Source of the DNA: Phragmites australis
Lineage: Eukaryota > Streptophyta > Magnoliopsida > Poales > Poaceae
Assembly: GCF_958298935.1 (NCBI RefSeq)
Contig: NC_084935.1
Coordinates: 7,946,001 to 8,010,000 of the forward strand
Direction of reading: 5' to 3'
DNA: 64,000 nucleotides
The position numbers and the translations under genes were made by a program. The stretch's first letter is position 1; each line of letters begins with the position of its first letter. Of this stretch, positions 10,013 through 19,446 are shown piece after piece. Below the pieces are notes generated by a model. It was not told where the DNA came from and made no database searches. It was given only the letters and a program-made list of their open reading frames with translations.

Positions 10013-12960
10013 CTATATGTATCTTGTTACTGAAAATTTCAGTAGGCACGAGATACTTCGCCATTGGATATAGGAGTATGATATCTGTGTTTCTTCGTTT
10101 CTCTTTTGTATGGACTCTTAGCTAAATTATAAAAATAAGAGTATCAGTTTTGACTTTTGACTACCTCGACGAGATATTTTAGACGTGGCTTCCATATGCA
10201 TCTTTGGGTTGTGGTGTTCGAGAAACTTCTGTTGTTGCCATTTAGACACGTACAGTTGGTTGACCCGTTGATGGATCTTATATATGCCCACCATATGGAA
10301 CTTCGCGTAACATGTGGCTAGACACCACTTACCGTATTTGATGTATGCTAATTTTCCCCTCTAGAGTGCCGCCATTCAGGGCTCAGCCACCGATCTTACT
10401 CTTGCCTGTTCACAACCCATACTAGCCCAATAGAGATCAGCCCACGAATCGGGTGGCCCATTTAGCCCACGGATCGGCCGGCCCATTACCAGGCCTAGGT
10501 GCATGAGAGTCCAGAGGCAACGAGCAAACTGGAACTCGGCCTATTGTTCTTGGTTAGCCTCATATGGATTTGTTGTAAATGCAGTAAGTCATAAGCAAGG
10601 AATCGATACGTTTAGCAACAACTTATAACCGGCCATGCATGAGACCTTGAAATCGATGGCAAAAGCAGGAATCTTTCATTTCATACTACAAACCAATAGG
10701 GTAACATTATCTGATTGAGAACAGTAGGAATAAAATCTAAGTACTAATTTATTAGGCACCAAGAAACTTCAACGAATACCATTTAGTGCAAATGGACAAA
10801 TTTCCTATTGAGAATGTGCCTTTCGCTAATAACTGGGTTTTTTTAGTTCATCTCCCCATAATTGGAGCCTTCTTTCATGAAAGGATCTTAGTAGCAAGAG
10901 GAATTTGTCAAATGGAACTATAGAAGGGTACGACTGCATAAAGAATATAGCCTCAATAAGTAAAAAAGCTCAACTAACGATTCAGCCAAAACATCTGAAC
11001 TGTATTATTGATGGCTTCATCAACACTTAAGCATCTAAGTAAGCTTTACTTTGATAAATTTTCTGACCAAATAAAGAAGTTTGGTGTGACAAAGTTTCAG
11101 AAGAGAACCTTTGCATGTGTTAAAGTTTCAGAATAGTAAAGAACGATTAGCTCTGGGAAATGCTCTTTTCAGAAATAGAAATTGACACAATGCCGTGTTT
11201 ATCTTTCGTATAAGGAACGTTCAAGGGGGAGAAAGCTACTAAAGGATTAAAAGAAAATTTTTCCCAGGGCGCATCTGATATCATTCTAACCACAGGCAGA
11301 AATGTATTGATACCATTAATCAACCTCTTGGTTGCAACCAAATAGGACTTTTTTGGGGCGGTCATAATTTTTATCCAAAAATCATATTGCAAGGCATTAT
11401 CTTGATGGAGCCGTCATTATTATGACTGAAAGAGCAGTCACAACAATCTTAGGCTAGCAGTAACACCATATGAAGCTGGCAATAGGCAAAGTGCAACATC
11501 AAATTAATACTCTCTGCTCAATTAGGGAAAGCTGGTTTTTTTAAAGGAAATGGAATATAATTACAGAAACTTGAGTTGGAGACGTTAATCAAAAGTAACT
11601 TATGCGGGAGGGAATGGCTACAGAGCTGTAGCTACTTTACACCAATATGCTACCAATTTAGGTTTGGGTATGGGGAAAAATTAGCAATACCTCGATATAC
11701 TTTGTTGGGCATTTGAGCTGTCTCCCACACACACCATATGAAATTGATGAGCCAATGAAGCCATGGAGCAGACATGAAGATCAGCTAACATGTTCAAGTA
11801 TTACACTGATGCCTCATTGGTGAGCCAATATAAAAAATGTTGATGAGCGTCTATCAGTATACAAATTCATCAAAATGGTTTACCATCTGCAAAATAGCAG
11901 AATAGGTTAATTAAAATAGGTTAGTTAAATACATATGTAGCTGCATCATGGCACAAATATGTGATCGCTAATCAAAATCAATCGGAAAATTGATGCCTTA
12001 CATATAAGAGTGTATTGTAGGCATATGTAAAGTAAAAAAAAAAAAAAACACGGTAACACCAATAGGAATGTAACTGAATTATAACCTGCAATGATGTTAT
12101 TTGCGAATATCTGAAGTATAGATCATGTTTGGTGGTGCGCTAAACAATCAAAATCGTAGTGAATATTTAGAGGGATGAGAGGAAGGAATGCAAATTAGGG
12201 TAATTCAAAAACGATAAAACATAATTTCATGAAAATGCACCAGTGATATGCACTCGTTGGTCCAGATAAAAAACATTCATTGGATCATACACTCCTCAAA
12301 TAGAATATTTCCTTCCCACGACAACTCTTTCTTCAATCTCAGAAGAAAATGGATCTATTACAAATCAACTCAAGAAAATTAATGGTTACTTCTACAACTT
12401 TATATCATAAGTTCATATCCACCTAAGCAAAAGAAGTACACCATTAAGCACCAATGTGAATATCTCAATTGATTTAATCATGTATTCTTGACATATGGCA
12501 AAGAAAACGTTATGGCAAAGAATTGGCGGCCGCACTGCATTCAACAATAGGAATGATTTGACGGGCTGCCGTTTTAGTAGGAATGAATAACAGAAGAGCA
12601 AACTCAATGTAAACCTTAAAAGTGACTACCTGGACGAAAAGGAAAAAGAAAACCTCCATTTCCATGTATACAACGTCTTCTCGTGTCTCTGCATATATAC
12701 ACGACACACATTTTATATACATGAAACCAATAATATTTTGATGGACCAAAAAATTTTACGAGAAAAGAATAATTGAAAAACAAAAGTTAAGGATGCATCC
12801 TAATAGATGAAAGGAAATTTGGTGTATTAATATATACTTGTTTATGCTGATAGCGTCTATTAATTACAGATTTTTAAATTAATTGTAAGTTTTCAAATTA
12901 ATTGGAAGTTTCCAAATAATTAAGAGAGGAGAGGACAATTGACCAATTTTGACCATAGAC
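10013..12960. other. No gene recognised
   Basis: Almost 3 kb of AT-rich sequence has only short open frames, the longest being 81 codons on the minus strand at 11147-11392. No known domain, exon pattern or transposon end was seen. A 16-base A run lies near 12033. Confidence 0.4.
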
Positions 12961-12970
12961 CGTTTGATCC

Positions 12971-12982
12971 TATAATATATAC
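12971..12982 (+). promoter_or_regulatory. Probable TATA box of cysteine-rich gene A
   Basis: TATAATATATAC lies 139 bases upstream of the ATG at 13121. That would place transcription start near 13003 with a leader of about 120 bases, a normal arrangement for a plant gene. Confidence 0.5.
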
Positions 12983-13120
12983 GGTGGACATTGTTGGGAT
13001 CATCCATTTTATAGAAGTATTGATATACGAGACCCAAGCATTGAGATCACCAACAACATAGCAAAATCACTAGAAAGTGAGAATCTTTCTGAAAAATTCG
13101 ATCTTCGCAACAGATCACCC

Positions 13121-13566
13121 ATGGCTCCTAGCCTCAAGATGCCTCCTCTCGCCTCCGCTGTCGTCGCCGCCTTCCTCCTCTTCGCCACCCCACAAACTCG
13201 AGGTGAGCGCATGTCGACGATTCTTGCTCGTCGTCGTTTCAATCGTAATAATACCATACTAATGCAAGGCATGGAACATATATACTAGGTTGGACAACGG
13301 AGGACGATCAGGCAACGTCGGGCATGGTGCCAGTGTCGCCGGCGGAGCGCGTGCTGGTGGCGATGCCCGGCGGCGGCGTGGGCACGCAGGCGGCGCCCGT
13401 GTGCATGCAGTGCCGGTGCTGCACCAGGTCGAGCCCTGCCAGGTGCGAGATCACCAGCTGCTGCTCCACCTTCAACTGCAACGCCGCCGGCAAGTGCAAC
13501 CTCGTGCAGCAGAAATGCGGCTGCAGCGGTTGCGGCGGCACAAACGAGATAGTCGGCCAGCCCTAA
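13121..13566 (+). CDS. Small secreted cysteine-rich protein A (2 exons, 119 aa)
   Basis: Exon 1 is 13121-13202, a phase-1 GT-AG intron spans 13203-13288, and exon 2 is 13289-13566 (TAA at 13564). Residues 1 to about 27 form a signal peptide with a hydrophobic core (ASAVVAAFLLFA), so export is likely. After a variable acidic and glycine-rich spacer, the last ~48 residues hold 12 cysteines spaced C-x2-C-x-CC-x7-C-x4-CC-x4-C-x5-C-x6-C-x-C-x2-C, which should be disulfide-bonded. I do not recognise the family. The same intron position, signal peptide and cysteine spacing recur in the broken gene B at 17558-19089, so the two are paralogs. The start is the first ATG, in a good context (ACCCATGGC). 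A role as a peptide signal or defence protein is possible but is not shown by the sequence. Confidence 0.8.
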
Positions 13567-13880
13567 GAATGCATGAGATTCATATGAGACGTTTATAGGA
13601 CTTATTTTAAATTGTAATAATTTTTCCTATCTGCCTGAACAGGGCATGAGTAGGAATTGTCGAATCCATATGTTTGTTCTAAAGCTGAGAATAAATGGAG
13701 CACTAAGAAAGTGCCGCCGCATTTTTATCTTGTATATAAATATATAAATTCTCTATACTGTCCAATGAACGTCCAACGAACCAAAATGCATCTTTACAGT
13801 TTGGAGTATAATAAAACGGCCCCCCACAACCTCACAAATGCTACCTTACTAGCTTACGGGTGGCTATTGTTAATGTCAAC

Positions 13881-14120
13881 CAGGGTTCAAAAATTTGGCC
13901 AAAATTTGCCGAAATTTGGTTTTACCGTACACCCCCCCTTTCTGAAAATGGACATATCGGCAATTGGTCAATTTTGAAAATTGAAAATTTAAGTCAAAAT
14001 TCACTCAAATTTTAAATTTCCAAAAAATAAAAAATTTCGGACCAAAATTTCCTGAAATTTGCTGAATTTCAATCATACAGGCTGGTCTTGATTATTTTTT
14101 AACCAAAATCCTTAACCCTG
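13881..14120. mobile_element. hAT-type MITE
   Basis: The terminal inverted repeat is CAGGGTTCAAAAATTTGG at the left and the complement of CCAAAATCCTTAACCCTG at the right. It is flanked by ATGTCAAC (13873-13880) and ATATCAAC (14121-14128), an 8-bp target duplication with one mismatch. The 240-bp body is AT-rich, full of AAATTT motifs, and non-coding. Confidence 0.85.
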
Positions 14121-15472
14121 ATATCAACAACGGACATCCAATCCGCTCTATGTTTCATGCATCATAACCATCCGACCACACTTTCCCCTCAAAATGATAG
14201 AATCCTCACCGCCGTCCAATACTTTGCCTTGGTACCGCCATGGAGAACTCCACAGCGGCCCTCCTCCCCAACAGAGCTTCAGTTGTTCCACAGCCGCCAT
14301 GGTCGGCACGGAAGATTAAAGGTCCCCAGGAGATCAAGTTACTTGACACTGTTGTTGTCATGGGAGGCAAAGAAGAAAGAACCCATGGACAGCAAGGGGT
14401 CTTGGTTTTGCCAACTCCTGTGCTCTTGGTTTCTTTTCTATTGTTAAAAAGCTACAGCCTCAAGTTAGAACCTCTTGATTTTGACTTGAAAGTTCTTTAC
14501 TTTGAGCTAAAAGGTGTTTAAATTAGAATTAAAAAATCTTGGTTTCAAATTCAGAATTCTTAGATGCAAGTATAGAGTTCGTTTTATGTTCGCGTTAAAA
14601 ATTATTGAGTTTGAATAGAAACCACAAATATCTGAGTTCAAAGTTTGCGGGTTCAAGTGAAAATCTGTGGTTCTTGAGTTTAAATTTCAAAGTCGAACAT
14701 AGAAACCCCTTATATTGATGGTGGCGGCCACCATCGAGTTGCCCGTTAAAAATCTTTCAAATAGGTGACCATAAATTAAAAGCCCACAATAAGCTACAAA
14801 CATTAGATAACTCTGCTTTACAGACTAGCTCCTTGAAAAACCCACAGAATTCCTGTACCATAAGATTTGAATACATTTTAGAAAGCAAATGCAATTTTCC
14901 TTGAATCCAACATGCATCGCCAGCTATTCTCCCATATAAACCAAGGCACAATGCTTATTCTAGTTAGTATTACGTGTGGCTGGAGGGATTAGATGGCTCA
15001 TATTGCTTTGGGTGTACTGTAAAGGTCCTCTATTAATCCATACTTGCAACTGTACATATTTTTCACATACGTAAAATCAATTTAGGATATAGCAATTCGA
15101 AAAAATAAAAAAATAGCATAACAAAAGAGAGATGTACATACATAAAATTCGCAACATAATCATGTAATTTTATGAGGAAGGAGAATGACGAGTACCTGGA
15201 CAGGAGGGTGGATGAGACCGTATTGTCTAAAGCTAAACATCTGTAGCAATGTTCTGAAGAGGATCAAGATAGTGACCGATTTGTGAGGGATAAAAGTAAT
15301 TCTCATATGGTACTTTGGTGTAAAGAAAGCATGACGAAGACGACCTCCCTAGTAGAAGGCAGTGGAGGTGATGTGTGGGTGGTGTTGCACCCTCTTTCGA
15401 AAGCCAGTGTTGTAGGTGAAGTGCGGGAGGCGACGCACCATCTGGAGAATCCTGATAGTAAATGTATGGAAG
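14121..15472. other. No gene recognised
   Basis: This stretch has only short overlapping frames with no domain or splice pattern. A trinucleotide-poor AT region and a few purine runs are all that is visible. Confidence 0.4.
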
Positions 15473-15586
15473 ACAAATATTGGGCATCTAGGTATAAAAT
15501 ACAAATAATGGGAGATTAAATGCATTTTTGGAATGTATAGAATGCAAATATTAGACGTCTAAGTATAGAATGCAAATAATGAGAGA
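15473..15586 (+). repeat. Imperfect tandem duplication (~71-bp unit) interrupted by the palindromic LTR element
   Basis: Unit 1 begins ACAAATATTGGGCATCTAGG (15472) and runs through ATAATGGGAGATTAAATGCA to about 15542. Unit 2 starts about 15543 and is cut after ATAATGAGAGA at 15586. Its continuation, TTAAATGTATTTTTTGA, resumes at 17096 on the far side of the inserted element. Unit 1 thus serves as a local copy of the empty site. Confidence 0.75.
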
Positions 15587-16277
15587 TGTTGGAGTATGGT
15601 CGCACAGGCCCCTTCGGATGTAGGGTCGAAGGCTTCTGTGGCATTGTTTACTAACAAGAGTACGACTGTTGTGGATTTGTGATGTTGCAGGAACTCTTCG
15701 GACTCTGCGGGTACCTTGCGGACGCTCGGCGCCACCGGAGCATGTACGAGTGCCAGGGTCGGCGAAGCCTGTGTCGAGCCTTTGGAAGGTGATCAAAGGT
15801 CTTCGTTGAGCTTCGCGTGGGGGAATGAATGAAGGGGCATCAAAGGTATCATCGCAGGCGAAGTATTTGGCGGGCTTTCGGAGCCGGTCGAGGACCGTCG
15901 TAAGGTGCCACAAGGAAGTCGAACGAATGTGTGCCGAAGGTGCCATCGGCTATAGATCTTCGGAAGCCTAGGCGAAGGGAGGACCATTGCTAGCAACTGA
16001 AAATTGAGAAGGGCATGATTGTAAATAGGATAGATGTGCTTAGGATAGTACCAAAATACCCACGAATATGTAGGAATGTGGCAGTTAAAGGGGTATTATT
16101 GTATATAGTGACGGAGAACGGTCAGGTACGACTTATAAATAGGTTGGCGCTGTAATAAAAAAGGAGGACATTAATTATAGTGCACAGTTCCCTACTTTGT
16201 GTGTGTTTTCTACTAAGCCTTCAGATCTTATCCGGGTTCCAAAGGCCCACTTTGTTCAGTTACGAAAGTTTCCAACA
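15587..16277 (+). repeat. LTR arm, plus orientation
   Basis: This 691-bp arm has TG...CA ends and a TATA box at 16134-16141. Short frames inside it on both strands are not protein-like. Confidence 0.8.
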
Positions 16278-16412
16278 GTTAGCGTCGTCCGTAGGGATCG
16301 AACCCATGACCACGTGGTCGTGGGCTCGATCTCCACGGATGGCACCAACTATCACGGGGTGCCAACTTTCACGGACGTGGTCGTGAGTTCGATTCCCATG
16401 GACGGCATCAAC
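16278..16412. other. Spacer with inverted primer-binding-site-like sequences
   Basis: Next to each LTR end lies a related sequence reading into the spacer: GTTAGCGTCGTCCGTAGGGA on the left and GTTGATGCCGTCCATGGGAA from the right. Both resemble an ancestral TTGGTGCCGTCC-type primer-binding site. Both continue into GATCGAACCC or AATCGAACTC, the complement of a tRNA T-loop. The spacer is therefore two PBS regions placed head to head. Confidence 0.6.
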
Positions 16413-17090
16413 TGTTGGAAACTTTTGTGACCGAACAAAGTGGCGTGCCTTCTGAACCTGGATGAAATTCGAAGGCTTAGTGGAAAACACACACAAGCTA
16501 GGGAATTGTGCACTGTAATTAATGTCCTCCTTTTTTATAACAGCGACGCTATTTATAGACCATCCCTGATCGTTCTCTGTCACTATGTACAATAATACCC
16601 CTCTAACTGTCACATTCCTAACATATTCGTAGGTATTTTGGTACTATCCTAAGCATGTCTGTCCTATTTACAATCATACCCTTCTCAGTCTTCAGTTGCC
16701 ATTGACAGTCCACCCTTTGTCTGGGCTCCTGAAGGTCTATTGCCGAGATGGCAGATCGACTTCCTTGTGGCACCTTGCATGGTCCTCGATTGGCTTCCGA
16801 AAGCCCGTCGAATGCTTCACTTGCGACGACACCTTCAGCGCCCCTTCGGTCATTCCCCCACGTGAAGCTCAATGAAGACCTTCGATCACCTTCCGAAGGC
16901 TCGACACATGCTTTGTCGACCCTGGCACCCGTACATGCTCTGGTGGCACCGAGCATCCGTAAGGTACCGGCAGAGTTCGAAGGGTTCCTACAACATCACA
17001 ATCCATAACAGCCATATTCTTCTCAGTAAATAGTGCCACAGAGGCCTTCGACCCTGTATCTGAAGGGGCATGTGAGACCATCCTCAAACA
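16413..17090 (-). repeat. LTR arm, minus orientation
   Basis: This 678-bp arm reads from 17090 down to 16413 and is the inverted partner of 15587-16277. It has a TATA box near 16558-16552 and faces the other arm's promoter. Confidence 0.8.
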
Positions 17091-17466
17091 AGAGATTAAA
17101 TGTATTTTTTGAAGGAGAAACCGGGTCTAACTTTATACAGTGACCGCTTCATCAACTCGAGTGGACAGTGGAGATCGATCGGATCTTTCACAATTTGTGC
17201 ATTTTATAGGAGTATAAAAGTATAGATATACTACGATATTAAAAATAAAAGACACTATGTTGAACAAGCGATGAGCTAGCTGTATGTGAAGAATACAAAT
17301 TAAGCAATGGAAACTGCAAAATGAATACACATAAATGGACATAAATACCTCCTAAAGAGAGGCGTTTAGAGGAAAGAAATGAAAACTCTTAGCACGACCG
17401 TTGCCTGTGAATTCCAGGGCAGAATTGATGAACACAAGCTGTTTCTCACTCTCATCGTTCTCCCTC

Positions 17467-17475
17467 TTATATATG
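17467..17475 (+). promoter_or_regulatory. Probable TATA box of cysteine-rich gene B
   Basis: TTATATATG lies about 90 bases upstream of the ATG at 17558. The rest of 17096-17466 shows no gene. Confidence 0.4.
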
Positions 17476-17557
17476 TAGACGGTAACACAGAGCCCGTGAG
17501 CTCGGCCACCTGCTCTATATGTTTTTCCAGTGCAAAGCATCAACGACCAAGAAAGCC

Positions 17558-19089
17558 ATGGCAAAACCAGCAACCATCCCTCTCACCATGGCTATCCTAG
17601 CCCTCCTCTCAACCACCCTCCACCACCAAGCACTACTAAAAAAGGGCTAGTGCCGATTGAAAAACGGCTTTAGTACACTATTCACTCAGCACTGATACTA
17701 TCAGTGCCGGTTACCCATCCGATACAATTGCTATTTCTAGACAATAAAAAAGGAAAATTGGCGGCGATGGGAGTGGCATCCGAGCCAGCTCGTTTCCGAG
17801 CTGGCTCGGATGCCGCTCCCGCCGCCGCTCAGCCACCGCAAACGCTACGCTGTCGGGCACACCTGCAAACACCGCACTACCGGGCACACCTACAAACACG
17901 GCAACTCAAAGGCCACCGCCACAACACAAAGCACAAGCACAAGCACAAGCACCGCTTAGCCGCCGCTGCATCTCATCCATATGAACTCACAGTCAAATCC
18001 ATACGAACTCAAAATCAAATCCATACAAGAACAGATCTAAGTATCTCATCCATACGAACTCACAATTAAATCCATACAAGAACAAACCAAATCCATATAA
18101 GAACATATCATATCTGTGCTGTGGTGCAGGAACTCGACGAGCGGCGGGTTGCTCAACGGGAATCGGGTGGCATGGTCGTAGATGGGGAGCGGGCCAACGG
18201 GCAGCCGCCGCAATGCTCCGCGCTAAGCCCTCCACACCGGCCACCTCCTCCACACTCGACGTCGGTGCTGTCGCCCCCGCCAAGCCCAGATCTGCCGCCT
18301 CCTCCACGCTGCATTGTGTTGACGCCGCTCCCCCGGTCGCTCGTGCCATGTGAACCGGCCAGTGAAGTGGTGGGTGGAGGTAGGAGACCGAGAGATGGAG
18401 AGAGAATACTGAGAGAGGAGACTGAGAGACGGGAGAGAGACGGATGAGAGAGAGAGAAGAGAAGAGACTGTGGAGGTACGAGAGGATAAGATTGAGCACA
18501 CTCGAGCCGACGGACGTGAGGTGGCAAGAGTAAAACTGATTGAATACAAAATTTGGGTCCGATCGATTTATCAGTGTCAGTTCCTAAGTGCCGATTTTTT
18601 TCCTGAATGGACGGATGAATATTTGATTTTGCTACCAACCAGCAGTGATACTCTATCAATACCGGTTTTGACTGAACCGGTACTGATGAAGCGATACCTA
18701 TAACTAGTTCTGTAATAGTGAAACGCAAGGTATGTGTGCATCGTGATTGTTAAGGTCTCTCTTCCAAATTGTGTTTACACTGTATGTATACCTGTGACGC
18801 GTAGGTGCGAGGGAAGAAGCTGGCGCTGGTCACACCGGCGCGGCGGAGTACGTGCTGCTAGAGCCCAAGGCGGAGCGGCTGGTTGCGGTCCCGGCGCCGT
18901 CGGCGTGGCACGCGCCGAACGGGACCGCGCGTGTGCGGGAGCTGCAAGTATTGCCTCAAGAACACGAACCTGGTGGTCTGCCTGACGACGTGCTGCTTCC
19001 AGAAGACCTGTGCTGGGGCCGTCTGCTCGTCGCGATCGGTGTCGTGTGGATGCAACACCTGCGATTGGCCTCCTGCTGGGACGAAATGA
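17558..19089 (+). pseudogene. Small secreted cysteine-rich protein B, disrupted paralog of gene A
   Basis: Exon 1 starts at ATG 17558 and encodes a signal peptide (TMAILALLSTT). A CACTA element occupies 17631-18720. The exon then resumes for nine bases and ends at 18729 with donor G|GTATGTG. The intron is 18730-18804. Exon 2 runs from 18805 to the TGA at 19087, with the same phase-1 junction as gene A. Exon 2 encodes an acidic/basic spacer and then 11 cysteines spaced C-x2-C-x2-C-x8-C-x3-CC-x4-C-x4-C-x6-C-x-C-x2-C, closely matching gene A in the second half. A one-base shift near 18931 puts the spacer and cysteine domain in different frames. With the element removed, exon 1 would end like gene A. 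Two independent lesions make this a pseudogene, unless the frameshift is an assembly error and the element is spliced out. Confidence 0.78.
17631..18720. mobile_element. CACTA non-autonomous element inside exon 1 of gene B
   Basis: The left end is CACTACTAAAAAAGGGCTAG and the right end TAATAGTG, the complement of CACTATTA. Subterminal copies of the ATCAGTGCCGGTT type, common in grass CACTA families, sit at both ends (for example 17683-17713 and 18649-18690). The 3-bp flanks are AAG and AAA, a near match to the usual 3-bp target duplication. The 1090-bp interior is partly GC-rich with purine runs (18360-18480) and carries no transposase. Confidence 0.85.
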
Positions 19090-19369
19090 GACGATGCATG
19101 ACAAAGGACAATTATGCGTCCTTAAAGAGGTGAAAAATAAAAGGTGGATCGATTGATGTGTGCTAACCTTTGTGATTGTGTAACAAATCCTGAATGCTTC
19201 ACTATGGCTTGGAGCGCCGTGTGCTCGGCCGTTGGCCACACCCAGCATGCAGTACTATCCAAGACACCTAATTCTCCAAAACATCAGCACACACCAGAGT
19301 TGAACACATACAAAGCCAATAACAACCGGCGCTCGCTACGTACTCGTAGCGAACATAGTTTTCTTAAGG

Positions 19370-19446
19370 TATATATATGTATGTATATGTATATATGTAT
19401 ATGTATATGTATATATGTATATATATATATGTATATATATATATAT
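19370..19446. repeat. TATG/TA microsatellite
   Basis: Alternating TATATG and TA repeats run for about 75 bases between the end of gene B and the start of Sirevirus-like sequence. Confidence 0.85.

Larger units (their letters stand above)
15587..17090. mobile_element. Palindromic element: two inverted LTRs around a 135-bp PBS-like spacer
   Basis: The left arm (15587-16277) starts TGTTGGAGTATGG and ends TTTCCAACA. The right arm (17090 back to 16413, minus strand) starts TGTTTGAGGATGG and ends TTTCCAACA. Both arms carry the LTR hallmarks TG...CA and a TATA box (TATAAATA at 16134 on plus, its counterpart at 16558 on minus), and they are similar along their full ~680-690 bp. The 5-bp sequence AGAGA flanks the whole unit at 15582-15586 and 17091-17095, the duplication size made by LTR-element integrases. 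The neighbouring tandem unit shows the uninterrupted site, supporting one integration event. Both outer ends are LTR starts, unlike a normal element, which has an LTR start on one side and an LTR end on the other. Confidence 0.85.

Noticed and set aside
13290..13598. Alternative 102-codon frame over exon 2 of gene A
   Set aside because: It is arginine-rich, lacks the cysteine pattern and signal peptide, and arises from the GC-rich code of the true frame.
16290..16410. tRNA gene in the spacer of the palindromic element
   Set aside because: Only a T-arm-like part is visible, without D-arm, anticodon arm or complete acceptor; a primer-binding region is the better explanation.
15551..16956. Open frames of 110-130 codons in the palindromic LTR arms
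   Set aside because: They lie within LTRs, appear in mirrored form in both arms and show no protein family features.
18153..18728. 191-codon minus-strand frame
   Set aside because: It is serine-rich, low in complexity and lies within a non-autonomous CACTA element; no domain is recognisable.
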